Assembly (NCBI RefSeq): GCF_014117325.1
Contig: NZ_CP059732.1
Span: 6,895,001-6,959,000, forward strand
Length of the DNA stretch: 64,000 nt
DNA from: Spirosoma foliorum
GTDB taxonomy: Bacteria > Bacteroidota > Bacteroidia > Cytophagales > Spirosomataceae
Direction of reading: 5' to 3'
This document shows positions 17,765 to 26,617 of the stretch, in pieces. Made by a program: the position numbers and the translations under genes. The notes beneath the pieces were generated by a model. It did not search any database. It had not been told where the DNA came from and saw only the letters and a list, made by a program, of their open reading frames with translations. Positions within the stretch are counted from its first letter, which is position 1. The number at the start of each line of letters is the position of its first letter.

Positions 17765-20700
17765 TTACTTGTTAATAAGTGTAAAGACCTGCGCGCGGTC
17801 GTTATTTTTTGCCAGAACAAGTTGACCCTGCTTAAGCCGTGCCATACGACGAACTTGACCGCGTACAAAGAAACCAGAGGCTGCCGGATTGATCGACTCA
17901 TACGCCATACGCCCGTCAGCAGCTTTACCCCGGTTCCGTAATACGACCCCATAATTACCATCGTAACGACCAACTTCGGGAAGCACGTCTAAGAAATTAC
18001 CGGCTAAAACGAGGTCGGTGCGGCCGTCGTGATCGTAATCAGTGAAGACAACACTACAAATGGTTGATAGCTGAGCATCAGTTGGCAAGGGTTGAAATGT
18101 TAAATCGCCTTTGCCCGAATTCAGTAGGATAGCCGTTTCACCCATAAACGATTGCTTGATGAGAGCCTGCTTCAGTTGATCTTCATCCAGAATTTCATTA
18201 ATCTTCTTGCCCGCATAATCACCAAACTTTATAAACTTTTTCTTGATTGTAGGCATTTCCTTCTGCAAATCGCTTTTCAGCACCATTGGGTACAGTTCGC
18301 CAGTTTCATCGGCGCAATTTATAATCTGCTCCAGCGTACCGTTATGATCAAAATCACCAACATACAGTTCAGCCGGGACGGTTTGCGTAGCTCGAATGCG
18401 CGAATTGAGTCCTAAATTACCCACGACCAAATCCAGATCGCCATCACCATCCGCATCACCTGCGGTTACACAATTCCACCAGCCATTCGTTTTCAACGGT
18501 TTACCTTCGGTATCCTTTATCGATAATTCTGGATTCTGAGTTAGTTTACCCCGCTTGTTTTCGAATACCCGAATCGGTTCCCAATCACCAACAACAATCA
18601 ATTCAGGATACTTATCGCCGTTCAGGTCGGCCCATGTTGCTCCGGTAACCATACCTAGCTGATCAATATCTGCCAGAAAGCGTTTAGTGTAATTTTTGAA
18701 ATTCCCGGTGCCATCATTCGTAAGCAGGTAGCTCGATGGATTATACCCATACTGACTCGGAATTAGTCGAGAACCAACAAACAGGTCAATATCGCCATCC
18801 TGATCAAAATCTGCGGCTGCTACGCAGGAACCACTCGCCTTCAGGTTAGGCAATCCTGTTTCAGAACGGGTAAATCCGCCTTTCCCGTCATTTAGGTAAA
18901 GCTGATCCAGTAATTCCTCTGAGTCGGCATTAAACTCATTGCTACCTGATACAACGTATAAATCCAGATCCTTATCGCCATCGGCATCGAAGAAAACCGC
19001 GTCGACAGCTTCTGAAATTGTATCCTGTTTCATGCTAACAGGCGTTTTATCAACAAAACGCCCAGCGGGTTGCTGTAAAAATAAATGCCCCGAATGGCCA
19101 CTAGCGCCACCAAGAAACACATCGTCCAGACCATCGCCATTTACATCGCCGGTAGCTAACGCAGGCCCTTGTGTGGAGAGTTGCTGTTTTAATAAGGCAT
19201 CTCGATTGTAATCGACAAAGGGGCTTTCTTTATGTAAATAACTCAATCCCGAAGCAGCTGTATTGTCCTGAAAATAAGGTCGAGCAGGGATTACAGAAGG
19301 CTTCCATAACTGATTCGCATCGGCCCAACGGAGCGTCAATAGTTGATTGGTTTTAGGCTGGCGTAAGATTTGCTTTTTATCGTCCGGCCAGATGACTATT
19401 AACGAATCAATCTGAGGTTTATCGCCCAGACCAAACACTAGATTTAGGTCGACCGACGATTCAAACCCTCGGTTGGGCATCTGTTGCAGTAATTGCATCC
19501 GACCAGGCTGATAGACGAATACTTTGGCGCCAATGGCGTTTCGGTTGAAGCCGGTTCCTTCCAGCTTTATTTTCAAATAATTTGCCTTGCGCTCTTCGCT
19601 CGATTTATTCTGATAGATCGAAACGGGGGAATTTACATTGTTGACAACCAAGTCTAGATCACCATCATTGTCTAAATCACCATAGGCGGCACCATTAGAA
19701 AAGTCAGGTTCCGAAAGGCCCCAATCAACTGCTTTGTTGGTAAAATGGAGGTTCCCATCATTATGAAAGGCATAATTGGGAATAGCCTCAGACGGGGTTT
19801 TATCCAAAAACTCTTTAAAATTGAAGGCTCTCTGGCGGGCCATCTGAGCCATATTTTCGCGATCGGCCAGGAAGTTTACGAAGTCTTGATCGGTTACGTC
19901 TTTGGCAACTCCATTGGCCACAAAGATGTCTTTCTGCCCATCATTGTCCATATCAAAAATCAGTGCGCCCCAACTCCAGTCTGTCGCCTGAACTCCCGAG
20001 AAACGGGCGATTTCGCTAAAGGTTGGTAATCCATTATTACCCGGTTGATTTCCCTGATTCAGGTGCAGCATATTTTGCATGTACTGATAGTGGAAATCAC
20101 GACCAACCTTAATTTGCTCCAGATCGTGCCCTTCATAGCTGGAATTACGCTTTAAGCGCCGGTCATTACCGGGCAACATATCCGTTATGAAAATATCGAG
20201 TTTGCCATCATTGTTGACGTCAGCAACGTCGGCACCCATAGATGACAGACTGGTATGCGGCATCGACTCCTTGATTGACTCATGGAACGTTCCATCGTGG
20301 TTATTGATGTAGAGATAATCTCGTTCGTAAAAGTCATTGGAAATATAAATATCGGGCCAGTTGTCTTCATTTACATCCCCGATGGTGATGCCAAGGCCAA
20401 AGCCAATTACGCTACCGTAAATCCCGGCTTTTTCACTAACATCGGTAAAATGCTTGCCCTTCTCCTGATCGTTCCGGAAGAATTTATGCCCTCCTAACGA
20501 ATCCCGTTCTGCCCGTAAGTTTGCATATACCAATTTACCAACAGGCATAAAGCTGTTGTTCAGCAGGTACATATCCAGATCGCCGTCGCGGTCATAATCA
20601 AAGAAAGCTGCGTGCGTAGAATAACCCCGATCCGCTAAACCATATTCGGCTGCACGTTCCGTAAATGTCGGAACCCCATTGGCATCATTTCCATTATTGA

Positions 20701-21157
20701 TAAAGAGCTCATTAGCCCGATCGTCGCCATCGCGATTCCCGGCATTACAAACGTAAAGATCAAGTCGTCCATCGCCATTTACATCGGCAAACGTAGCGCC
20801 TGTACTCCACGCTCGTTTTCCACCAACACCCGCTTTGGCCGAAATATCATCGAATTGTATGTTGCCCTGCCCAGGAACAGTTCGGTTCAGATAGAGTTTA
20901 TTTTCGCCCATATTGGCGATCAGAAATACATCGGCCAGACCGTCATTATTTACATCGCCGATGGCTACGCCACCGCCGTTATAAAAATTCCGATAATTGA
21001 AGATGTTGAAATCCTTATCGTCGGTAACCGTGTTCGTAAAATTGACGTGTGTCTCGTCGGGCGACAACTTCTGAAACAGTGGATCGGATGGCGTCTGTTG
21101 TTTTGACTGGCAGCCCACAAACAGGCCAATTGCCAGAACGATTAAAAGGATACGCAT
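17765..21157 (-). CDS. ASPIC/UnbV and VCBS/FG-GAP repeat lipoprotein, second copy
   Basis: 1130 residues from ATG 21157 (MRILLIVLAIGLFVGCQSK, lipobox Cys 16). It shows the same plan as the neighbour: N-terminal FG-GAP loops (DVNNDGLADVF, DVNGDGRLDLY, DYDRDGDLDMY, DLDNDGDLDLV), the ASPIC/UnbV domain (MPNRGFESSVDLNLVFGLGD, DSLIVIWPDDKKQIL), then a second set of loops. The YNGGGVAIGDVNNDGLADVF start is almost shared with YNGGGVSAGDINNDGLTDLY of the other copy. Lies just downstream of susD, separated by a hairpin terminator at 21315, so it may be read through at a lower level or have its own promoter. Confidence 0.93.
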   Translation of the reverse strand: MRILLIVLAIGLFVGCQSKQQTPSDPLFQKLSPDETHVNFTNTVTDDKDFNIFNYRNFYNGGGVAIGDVNNDGLADVFLIANMGENKLYLNRTVPGQGNIQFDDISAKAGVGGKRAWSTGATFADVNGDGRLDLYVCNAGNRDGDDRANELFINNGNDANGVPTFTERAAEYGLADRGYSTHAAFFDYDRDGDLDMYLLNNSFMPVGKLVYANLRAERDSLGGHKFFRNDQEKGKHFTDVSEKAGIYGSVIGFGLGITIGDVNEDNWPDIYISNDFYERDYLYINNHDGTFHESIKESMPHTSLSSMGADVADVNNDGKLDIFITDMLPGNDRRLKRNSSYEGHDLEQIKVGRDFHYQYMQNMLHLNQGNQPGNNGLPTFSEIARFSGVQATDWSWGALIFDMDNDGQKDIFVANGVAKDVTDQDFVNFLADRENMAQMARQRAFNFKEFLDKTPSEAIPNYAFHNDGNLHFTNKAVDWGLSEPDFSNGAAYGDLDNDGDLDLVVNNVNSPVSIYQNKSSEERKANYLKIKLEGTGFNRNAIGAKVFVYQPGRMQLLQQMPNRGFESSVDLNLVFGLGDKPQIDSLIVIWPDDKKQILRQPKTNQLLTLRWADANQLWKPSVIPARPYFQDNTAASGLSYLHKESPFVDYNRDALLKQQLSTQGPALATGDVNGDGLDDVFLGGASGHSGHLFLQQPAGRFVDKTPVSMKQDTISEAVDAVFFDADGDKDLDLYVVSGSNEFNADSEELLDQLYLNDGKGGFTRSETGLPNLKASGSCVAAADFDQDGDIDLFVGSRLIPSQYGYNPSSYLLTNDGTGNFKNYTKRFLADIDQLGMVTGATWADLNGDKYPELIVVGDWEPIRVFENKRGKLTQNPELSIKDTEGKPLKTNGWWNCVTAGDADGDGDLDLVVGNLGLNSRIRATQTVPAELYVGDFDHNGTLEQIINCADETGELYPMVLKSDLQKEMPTIKKKFIKFGDYAGKKINEILDEDQLKQALIKQSFMGETAILLNSGKGDLTFQPLPTDAQLSTICSVVFTDYDHDGRTDLVLAGNFLDVLPEVGRYDGNYGVVLRNRGKAADGRMAYESINPAASGFFVRGQVRRMARLKQGQLVLAKNNDRAQVFTLINK

Positions 21158-21314
21158 TGGTACAAGCACATGAAAAACAAATCGTATTTGTAAACAATAG
21201 GGAAGGAAGTACTTAGGACGATTTTCGTTTTTAAGGGACTGCAAATGTAACGAATTATGAAGGTTGATCAGGTATATCCGGCCAATTAATTGGCTTTTAA
21301 TCAGTCACTAAAAC

Positions 21315-21348
21315 AAAAAGAGCAAGCCCAGATGAGCCTGCTCTTTTT
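21315..21348 (-). terminator. Terminator-like hairpin after susD
   Basis: 10-bp perfect stem (aaaaagagca at 21315-21324, tgctcttttt at 21339-21348), 14-base loop. It would separate susCD from the ASPIC genes or cap their expression. Confidence 0.75.
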
Positions 21349-21365
21349 GCCTTGTAAAAGGAAGA

Positions 21366-22844
21366 TTAATAACCTGGATTTTGTTTCAGGTTTGGATTCA
21401 ATGCCAGCTGATCTCTTGGAATTGGATACAATGTCCAGTGACTATCGGCATCCTTCGCTTTGAAGCGTTTAGCATCGCCATAGGTTCCGAAACGGATTTG
21501 GTCCTGACGGCGGTGATATTCCCAAGCCATTTCACGACCACGTTCCGCTAACATGTCGGTCAGTGTCAATGTCGTAAAATCAGCCATACCAGCACGCTTA
21601 CGAATCAGGTTTACATCCGTTAGAGCGGTAGCCGTATTACCTAAACGTAAGTTAGCTTCTGCACGCATCAGGTAAACGTCAGCTAAACGATATACGACGA
21701 AGTCGTTATCCTGGCTAGTGAACGTGTTGTTCGTCTGAATCTGATATTTTACACTACGAGCACCGGCTACACGACCAGGAGCCCCTGCAGCTAAAACGAG
21801 CGATGGAATCTCTGGGGTGAAAGCCAGCGGGATAGCATCATCCATCAGCGGTGTACCATCTGCTTTATACTGCTGACCAACAAGCCACATTTTTTTCCGA
21901 ATGTCCTTGTCATCGAACGAGTTATAGAACTCCGTTACAGCCGCGAAACCGTTCCAGGGAGCTGTACCCAGGTTATAGGTCAACTGGTTCAAATAGTGCA
22001 GGTTCTGCATTTGTACCTGGAAACCTGTCCGCTTCGATTTGTCAAATGGAGTTGCCAGGATAATCTCTGCCGAGTTCTGGTTCTGCGTTACGAAGTTGCT
22101 GAAGAAATCACCAACGATCTGATATTTACCAGAGCTGATAATGTTATTACAACGCGTAATGGCATCAGCCCAACGAGGAGTACCTGTATACACCTGTGCA
22201 TTCAGATACATTTTCGCCAGAATCATGTCAGCCACATACTTGTTCATACGACCGTAGTATGCGCCCCCTACTGTACTGCTTAAGTTTGGATAAGCCGCCA
22301 ATAGTTCTTTTTCCACGAAGGCAAACATATCAGCACGGGTACTCTGCTTGGGCGTACCTGCCGAAACCTGGTCAGCAATGATTGCATTGCCGAACAGATC
22401 CATTGCTTCGTAGTGGAAGAACGCCCGCAGTGTTTTTAACTCTGCAATAACGCCAGCATCCTTAATGGTACCAAGCTGTTGGTTAATAGACGTGATGTTG
22501 TTATAACACCAGTTCCAGGGGCCATTGAATTGGTTGTTGTCCGTAACAGGGTCCCAGGTGTGTGTGTACAAACGCACCCAGTTATCACCATCTTTCCAGT
22601 CACCACCACGGGTTGGAACAATCTGTTCATCCGTAGTCGTATTCAGGTTGGTGAGGTTACCGTAGTAATCGCCCAGTCCACTGTATAATGGTCCGATCAA
22701 AGCCGCCTGCTGGGCAGCCGTCGTACCGAATGTACCGCTGGTTGGGATAACGTCGTAAGTCGTCTCGTCAAGATTCGTACAAGACTGACCTGCCAGCATA
22801 AGTGCCGAGCATCCCAAAAGCACTTTTATGGTTATTCGTTGCAT
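21366..22844 (-). CDS. SusD/RagB family outer-membrane substrate-binding lipoprotein
   Basis: 492 residues. The signal ends at a lipobox-like LAGQSC (Cys 22), then the usual SusD start CTNLDETTYDVIPTSGTF. The middle has the tetratricopeptide helices of SusD (RAFFHYEAMDLFGNAIIADQ, MILAKMYLNAQVYTG), and the end has YRLADVYLMRAEANLRLGNT and AWEYHRRQDQIRFGTYG. It acts as the lid over its SusC partner, 131 bases upstream. Ligand class cannot be deduced; no glycoside hydrolase or lyase is linked, so this is not a classic polysaccharide utilisation locus. Confidence 0.96.
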   Translation of the reverse strand: MQRITIKVLLGCSALMLAGQSCTNLDETTYDVIPTSGTFGTTAAQQAALIGPLYSGLGDYYGNLTNLNTTTDEQIVPTRGGDWKDGDNWVRLYTHTWDPVTDNNQFNGPWNWCYNNITSINQQLGTIKDAGVIAELKTLRAFFHYEAMDLFGNAIIADQVSAGTPKQSTRADMFAFVEKELLAAYPNLSSTVGGAYYGRMNKYVADMILAKMYLNAQVYTGTPRWADAITRCNNIISSGKYQIVGDFFSNFVTQNQNSAEIILATPFDKSKRTGFQVQMQNLHYLNQLTYNLGTAPWNGFAAVTEFYNSFDDKDIRKKMWLVGQQYKADGTPLMDDAIPLAFTPEIPSLVLAAGAPGRVAGARSVKYQIQTNNTFTSQDNDFVVYRLADVYLMRAEANLRLGNTATALTDVNLIRKRAGMADFTTLTLTDMLAERGREMAWEYHRRQDQIRFGTYGDAKRFKAKDADSHWTLYPIPRDQLALNPNLKQNPGY

Positions 22845-22921
22845 ATAAGTTTTTGATAGGTAATTAATTACACCATTAAAGCCTAGGCTCTATACTAACG
22901 GTGTGTTCATTAAAGCAGTTT

Positions 22922-22962
22922 TCACAAACCGAATTATTTTTTGGATTTAATCCGGTTTGTGA
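22922..22962 (-). other. Hairpin in the susC-susD gap
   Basis: 10-bp stem (22922-22931 / 22953-22962) in the intercistronic region; lacks a strong T-run, so it may adjust relative SusC and SusD levels or stabilise an mRNA end. Confidence 0.5.
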
Positions 22963-22975
22963 GCCGTAATCAAGG

Positions 22976-25900
22976 TTAGAACGTCAAGTTCACACCCAAC
23001 TGGAACGTACGCGTTTTAGGATAAACACCATAGGCATCTAAGCCAACGTTGTTTGGAGCCTGTGTTGTGCTACTTGGTAAATCACCTTTTACCTGTAATT
23101 CAGGGTCAATACCTTTGTATTTGGTAATGATGAACAGGTTGTTACCACCTAGATAAATACGAGCATTGGTGATGTATTTGCTAGCAGGCAGTGGCACGTT
23201 ATAACCAATTTGCCAGTTGTCGAAGCGAACAAATGAACCACTTTCAAGCCAGTTTGTCGATAACACGTTGATACCATAACCCTTCGGCATTGTGGTTACG
23301 TCTTTCAACATGTTCGTCTCCAGAATCGATCCTGGAATCATCAGGTTCGACCGCAGGTTGTTCAGAATTGTGTTACCAAACGTACCACGCAGCTGGAAAT
23401 ACAGATCAAATCCTTTGTAACGGAATGTGTTGATAAACGACGCATTCAGGAATGGCTGAGGGTTACCTTGTTTCAGTGGTGAGCCAGCAGCTACAGCTAC
23501 AGCAGCATCTGCTTTAGAAACGTCCGTTACCGGAGTATCACCCGAACCTGCTTTTAACAGAACCTGACCAGCCGAGTTGTAACCAACAAAAGTTGGAACG
23601 TTGTTAAACTCGCCCAAAGGCTGTCCTGGTGTCAGGTAAGAAGCATATACATCAGACAAACCACGACCACCAAATGGGTTGAAACGAACCAAGCCATTGC
23701 TAAACTGATCGTTCGAGAGCGAAACAATCGTGTTTTTGTTATACGCTGCAACAGCCCGAGCATTCCAGGAGAAACCACCTTTCTGGATTACATCGCCACC
23801 AAACGAGAATTCAACACCAGAGTTACGCATCGAACCTACGTTTGCCAGAATAACACTTGTAAAGTACGTTACCCCATCAGCTGGTACAGAATATGGATAC
23901 AACATATCCTTCGTCAGCTTATTGTAATATTCCAGCGTACCGCTGAATCGACCGCCGATCAGTTGGAAATCTAAACCAACGTTTGCAGTTGTCAATACTT
24001 CCCATTTCAGGTTCGGATTAGCGTTTTGCGTAATACCATAACCTGGCAGGAAGTCGCCTAATGAACCATCATAGTACGTTCCTTTCTGACCATACAACTG
24101 AATAGAGTTGTAAGGAGCAATACCTTCTGAGTTACCAGTTTGTCCGTAACCAGCGCGCAGTTTCAGGAAGTTAAGCGTATTGCTTTTGGGGAAGAACTTC
24201 TCATTGGTAATCGTCCAGCCCGCACCAACCGATGGGAACATACCCCATTTGTTGTTCGCACCGAATTTAGAGCTACCATCCCGGCGAACAGTGGCGGTAA
24301 TGTTATACCGATCATTCAGGTTCAACGTTGCCCGACCAAAGAACGAAATCAGTTTCGACTGGTTCCGGTTAGAGACAGCATAGTTGTTAGATGGGTTCAC
24401 TAACGTTCCCGAACCTAAACCTAAGTTATCGTATGTAACATTGCTGGTAACGAAACCTGAGTTAGCGGCAGTAAAGCCATCGTTATCAAACTGCTGGAAC
24501 GAATAACCACCCAATATATTAAAGTTGCTGCTCTGCGCTCCGAATCCTTTTGTATAGCTAAGCGTCGTTTCTAACAGCTTCGTATTGCTTTCTGTATAGC
24601 TACGGCCTGCACGTCCATTGTTAGCAGAATACGCTTTAACAGTTGGATCTGTAGAGAACGCTGCAATTGTGTTATCGCGCTGCAATTGTCCACTTACGCC
24701 AGCAATCAGACCATCCAGAATTTCGTAACGCAAAGAAACACCACCCTGTAAGTAACGCTGTACAGCATTGTTAGTAGAGGTTTCCAACATGGCAACAGGG
24801 TTGAACAAGTCAAAGCTACCACCTACTTCAGCATAGGTACCATTAGCATTGCGCACAGGCAATGTTGGGATCATGGTTAATGCCCGGTTAAGGATACCAT
24901 TTGAACCACCAGATCCACTAATATTTGGCGCACCGTTCGCACCGTTATCCGGGAAATCTTTATTCGTTTCCGAATAAGACAGGTTGTACTGGATATTCAG
25001 GCGATTGTCGAAGGCTTTTTGGTCGAGGTTGATCCGGCCCGTAACCCGGTCAAAACCAGTCCGTTTAACAATACCCTGGTTCTTAATGTAGTTTAACGAA
25101 CCCCGGTAGCTGAACGTTGGCGAACCACCAGCAATAGCAATGTCATGGTTGTTCGTCACAGCCGTCCGAGTGATTTGCTTAATCCAGTCGGTATTGCTGT
25201 TACCTGTAGGAAAACGTTGTGCATCCAACAGAGCAGAATCGCCTTTAAACGACCGTACAGCAGCACGATAGCCATCAGCATCCAGCATATTCAGGCGGTT
25301 CGATATAACCGATATACCGATATAGTTATTAAAGGTAACCGTTGTTTTACCCGACTTACCCCGCTTGGTGGTTACCAGAATAACGCCGTTAGCAGCACGC
25401 GAACCATAAATGGCAGCAGCTGAAGCATCTTTCAGTACGTCCATCGACTCGATGTCCTGTGGAGAGATTGTGCTGATAGGAACACCAATCATACCATCTA
25501 CCACATAAAGAGGATCGCTACCACCAGCCAGCGACGTGTAACCACGCAGACGAACCGTTGGCGCCTGGTTTGGGTCGCCAGAAGGAGCTGTGATTACCAG
25601 ACCAGCCACTTTACCCTGGATGGCTTGCAATGGGTTGGGGTTAACCCCAGCATTGAAATCTTTGGCGGTTACCTGTACAACCGAACCTGTTAAGTCTTTG
25701 CGTTTAGCTGTACCATAACCAACTACAACGACTTCTTCCAACGCTTTTGTGTCGTCGGATAGTTTAACATCGACTACCGAGCGGTTTCCTACAGCTACTT
25801 CCTGCGAAGTATAGCCGATAAAACTCAATACAAGCGTTGCATTGTCGGGCACGTTGGCCAGCGAATACTTACCTTCTGCATCGGTGTTTGTACCACGTTG

Positions 25901-26134
25901 GGTACCTTTGATTTGCACACTTACGCCAGGCAGCGACGCGCCTGCTGGGTCAGTTACGGTACCTGTTACAGTACGGCCCTGTGCCCAGGCCACTGAATTG
26001 CCCACTAGCAGTATCATTGCCATTATAGTCATCAAGCTTAACGCTGCCTTCTGACTAAATGACTTAGGCTGGGAAAACCCAACCTGACCTACGTAGCCAC
26101 CGAAGCGGTTCATTTTGTAGGATTTGTCCATCAT
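22976..26134 (-). CDS. SusC/RagA family TonB-linked outer-membrane transporter
   Basis: 1052 residues. A long N-terminal leader has its hydrophobic core at ALSLMTIMAMILLVGNSVA and cleavage after AWAQ. Then come the carboxypeptidase-like domain (VTGTVTDPAGASLPGVSVQI), the TonB box region EEVVVVGYGTAKRKDLTGSV, the plug (GKVAGLVITAPSGDPNQAPT, YVVDGM) and the barrel ending in RTFQLGVNLTF with a terminal Phe. With SusD it forms the uptake complex of the outer membrane. First gene of the minus-strand locus running to the haloperoxidase-like gene. Confidence 0.97.
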   Translation of the reverse strand: MMDKSYKMNRFGGYVGQVGFSQPKSFSQKAALSLMTIMAMILLVGNSVAWAQGRTVTGTVTDPAGASLPGVSVQIKGTQRGTNTDAEGKYSLANVPDNATLVLSFIGYTSQEVAVGNRSVVDVKLSDDTKALEEVVVVGYGTAKRKDLTGSVVQVTAKDFNAGVNPNPLQAIQGKVAGLVITAPSGDPNQAPTVRLRGYTSLAGGSDPLYVVDGMIGVPISTISPQDIESMDVLKDASAAAIYGSRAANGVILVTTKRGKSGKTTVTFNNYIGISVISNRLNMLDADGYRAAVRSFKGDSALLDAQRFPTGNSNTDWIKQITRTAVTNNHDIAIAGGSPTFSYRGSLNYIKNQGIVKRTGFDRVTGRINLDQKAFDNRLNIQYNLSYSETNKDFPDNGANGAPNISGSGGSNGILNRALTMIPTLPVRNANGTYAEVGGSFDLFNPVAMLETSTNNAVQRYLQGGVSLRYEILDGLIAGVSGQLQRDNTIAAFSTDPTVKAYSANNGRAGRSYTESNTKLLETTLSYTKGFGAQSSNFNILGGYSFQQFDNDGFTAANSGFVTSNVTYDNLGLGSGTLVNPSNNYAVSNRNQSKLISFFGRATLNLNDRYNITATVRRDGSSKFGANNKWGMFPSVGAGWTITNEKFFPKSNTLNFLKLRAGYGQTGNSEGIAPYNSIQLYGQKGTYYDGSLGDFLPGYGITQNANPNLKWEVLTTANVGLDFQLIGGRFSGTLEYYNKLTKDMLYPYSVPADGVTYFTSVILANVGSMRNSGVEFSFGGDVIQKGGFSWNARAVAAYNKNTIVSLSNDQFSNGLVRFNPFGGRGLSDVYASYLTPGQPLGEFNNVPTFVGYNSAGQVLLKAGSGDTPVTDVSKADAAVAVAAGSPLKQGNPQPFLNASFINTFRYKGFDLYFQLRGTFGNTILNNLRSNLMIPGSILETNMLKDVTTMPKGYGINVLSTNWLESGSFVRFDNWQIGYNVPLPASKYITNARIYLGGNNLFIITKYKGIDPELQVKGDLPSSTTQAPNNVGLDAYGVYPKTRTFQLGVNLTF

Positions 26135-26617
26135 AGGTTTACAGTAAAAATTGGAGATAGGTGATTTGCTGGTTTACGGTTAACTACTCTATTATATCCT
26201 TCACAACAGGCATGTATCTACATGCAAAAAAAGTACATACATATTGTCATAATTGTAGAAACTTGGCAGGAATTTATAGAACCTAACCCTGAACCAGTTG
26301 GCGAATTACATCATGTTGGGCATAAAATACAAATACTAGGAGGTTAAAATTAAGTAAATTGCCGTCAAAATTGTATCATAATATATGTTAAATAAGCTAA
26401 TTTGAATTGAATTATTTCTGCAATTATAATTTTTCAATGATTTAATTTCTCTAATTATCAATCACTTAACATTAAAAGGAAGAGTTCATATTTATAAATT
26501 TTCCAATAAAATATCGTCATTATTTTTTATTGACTCAGCAAAAAAAATCTACTATTTACATTTAATTTTGCCTAAGTTTTTTTCGGCTGATGATAAATAA
26601 TCAGCCGCTATGTCTCT
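26135..26617. other. Divergent, AT-rich regulatory gap
   Basis: 483 bases between the divergent susC and FAD/Fe-S dehydrogenase genes, with no credible gene. A TAATTTTG element at 26563-26570 fits a Bacteroidota -7 box for the plus-strand gene, but I see no matching -33 at the usual spacing. No SusR or sigma/anti-sigma gene pair is adjacent. Confidence 0.5.

Noticed and set aside
12796..26134. Classic polysaccharide utilisation locus
   Set aside because: No glycoside hydrolase, lyase, esterase or SusR-type regulator is linked.
26563..26570. Complete promoter for the FAD/Fe-S dehydrogenase gene
   Set aside because: The TAATTTTG box is good, but no TTG element occurs 17-23 bases before it; left as a possible half-site only.
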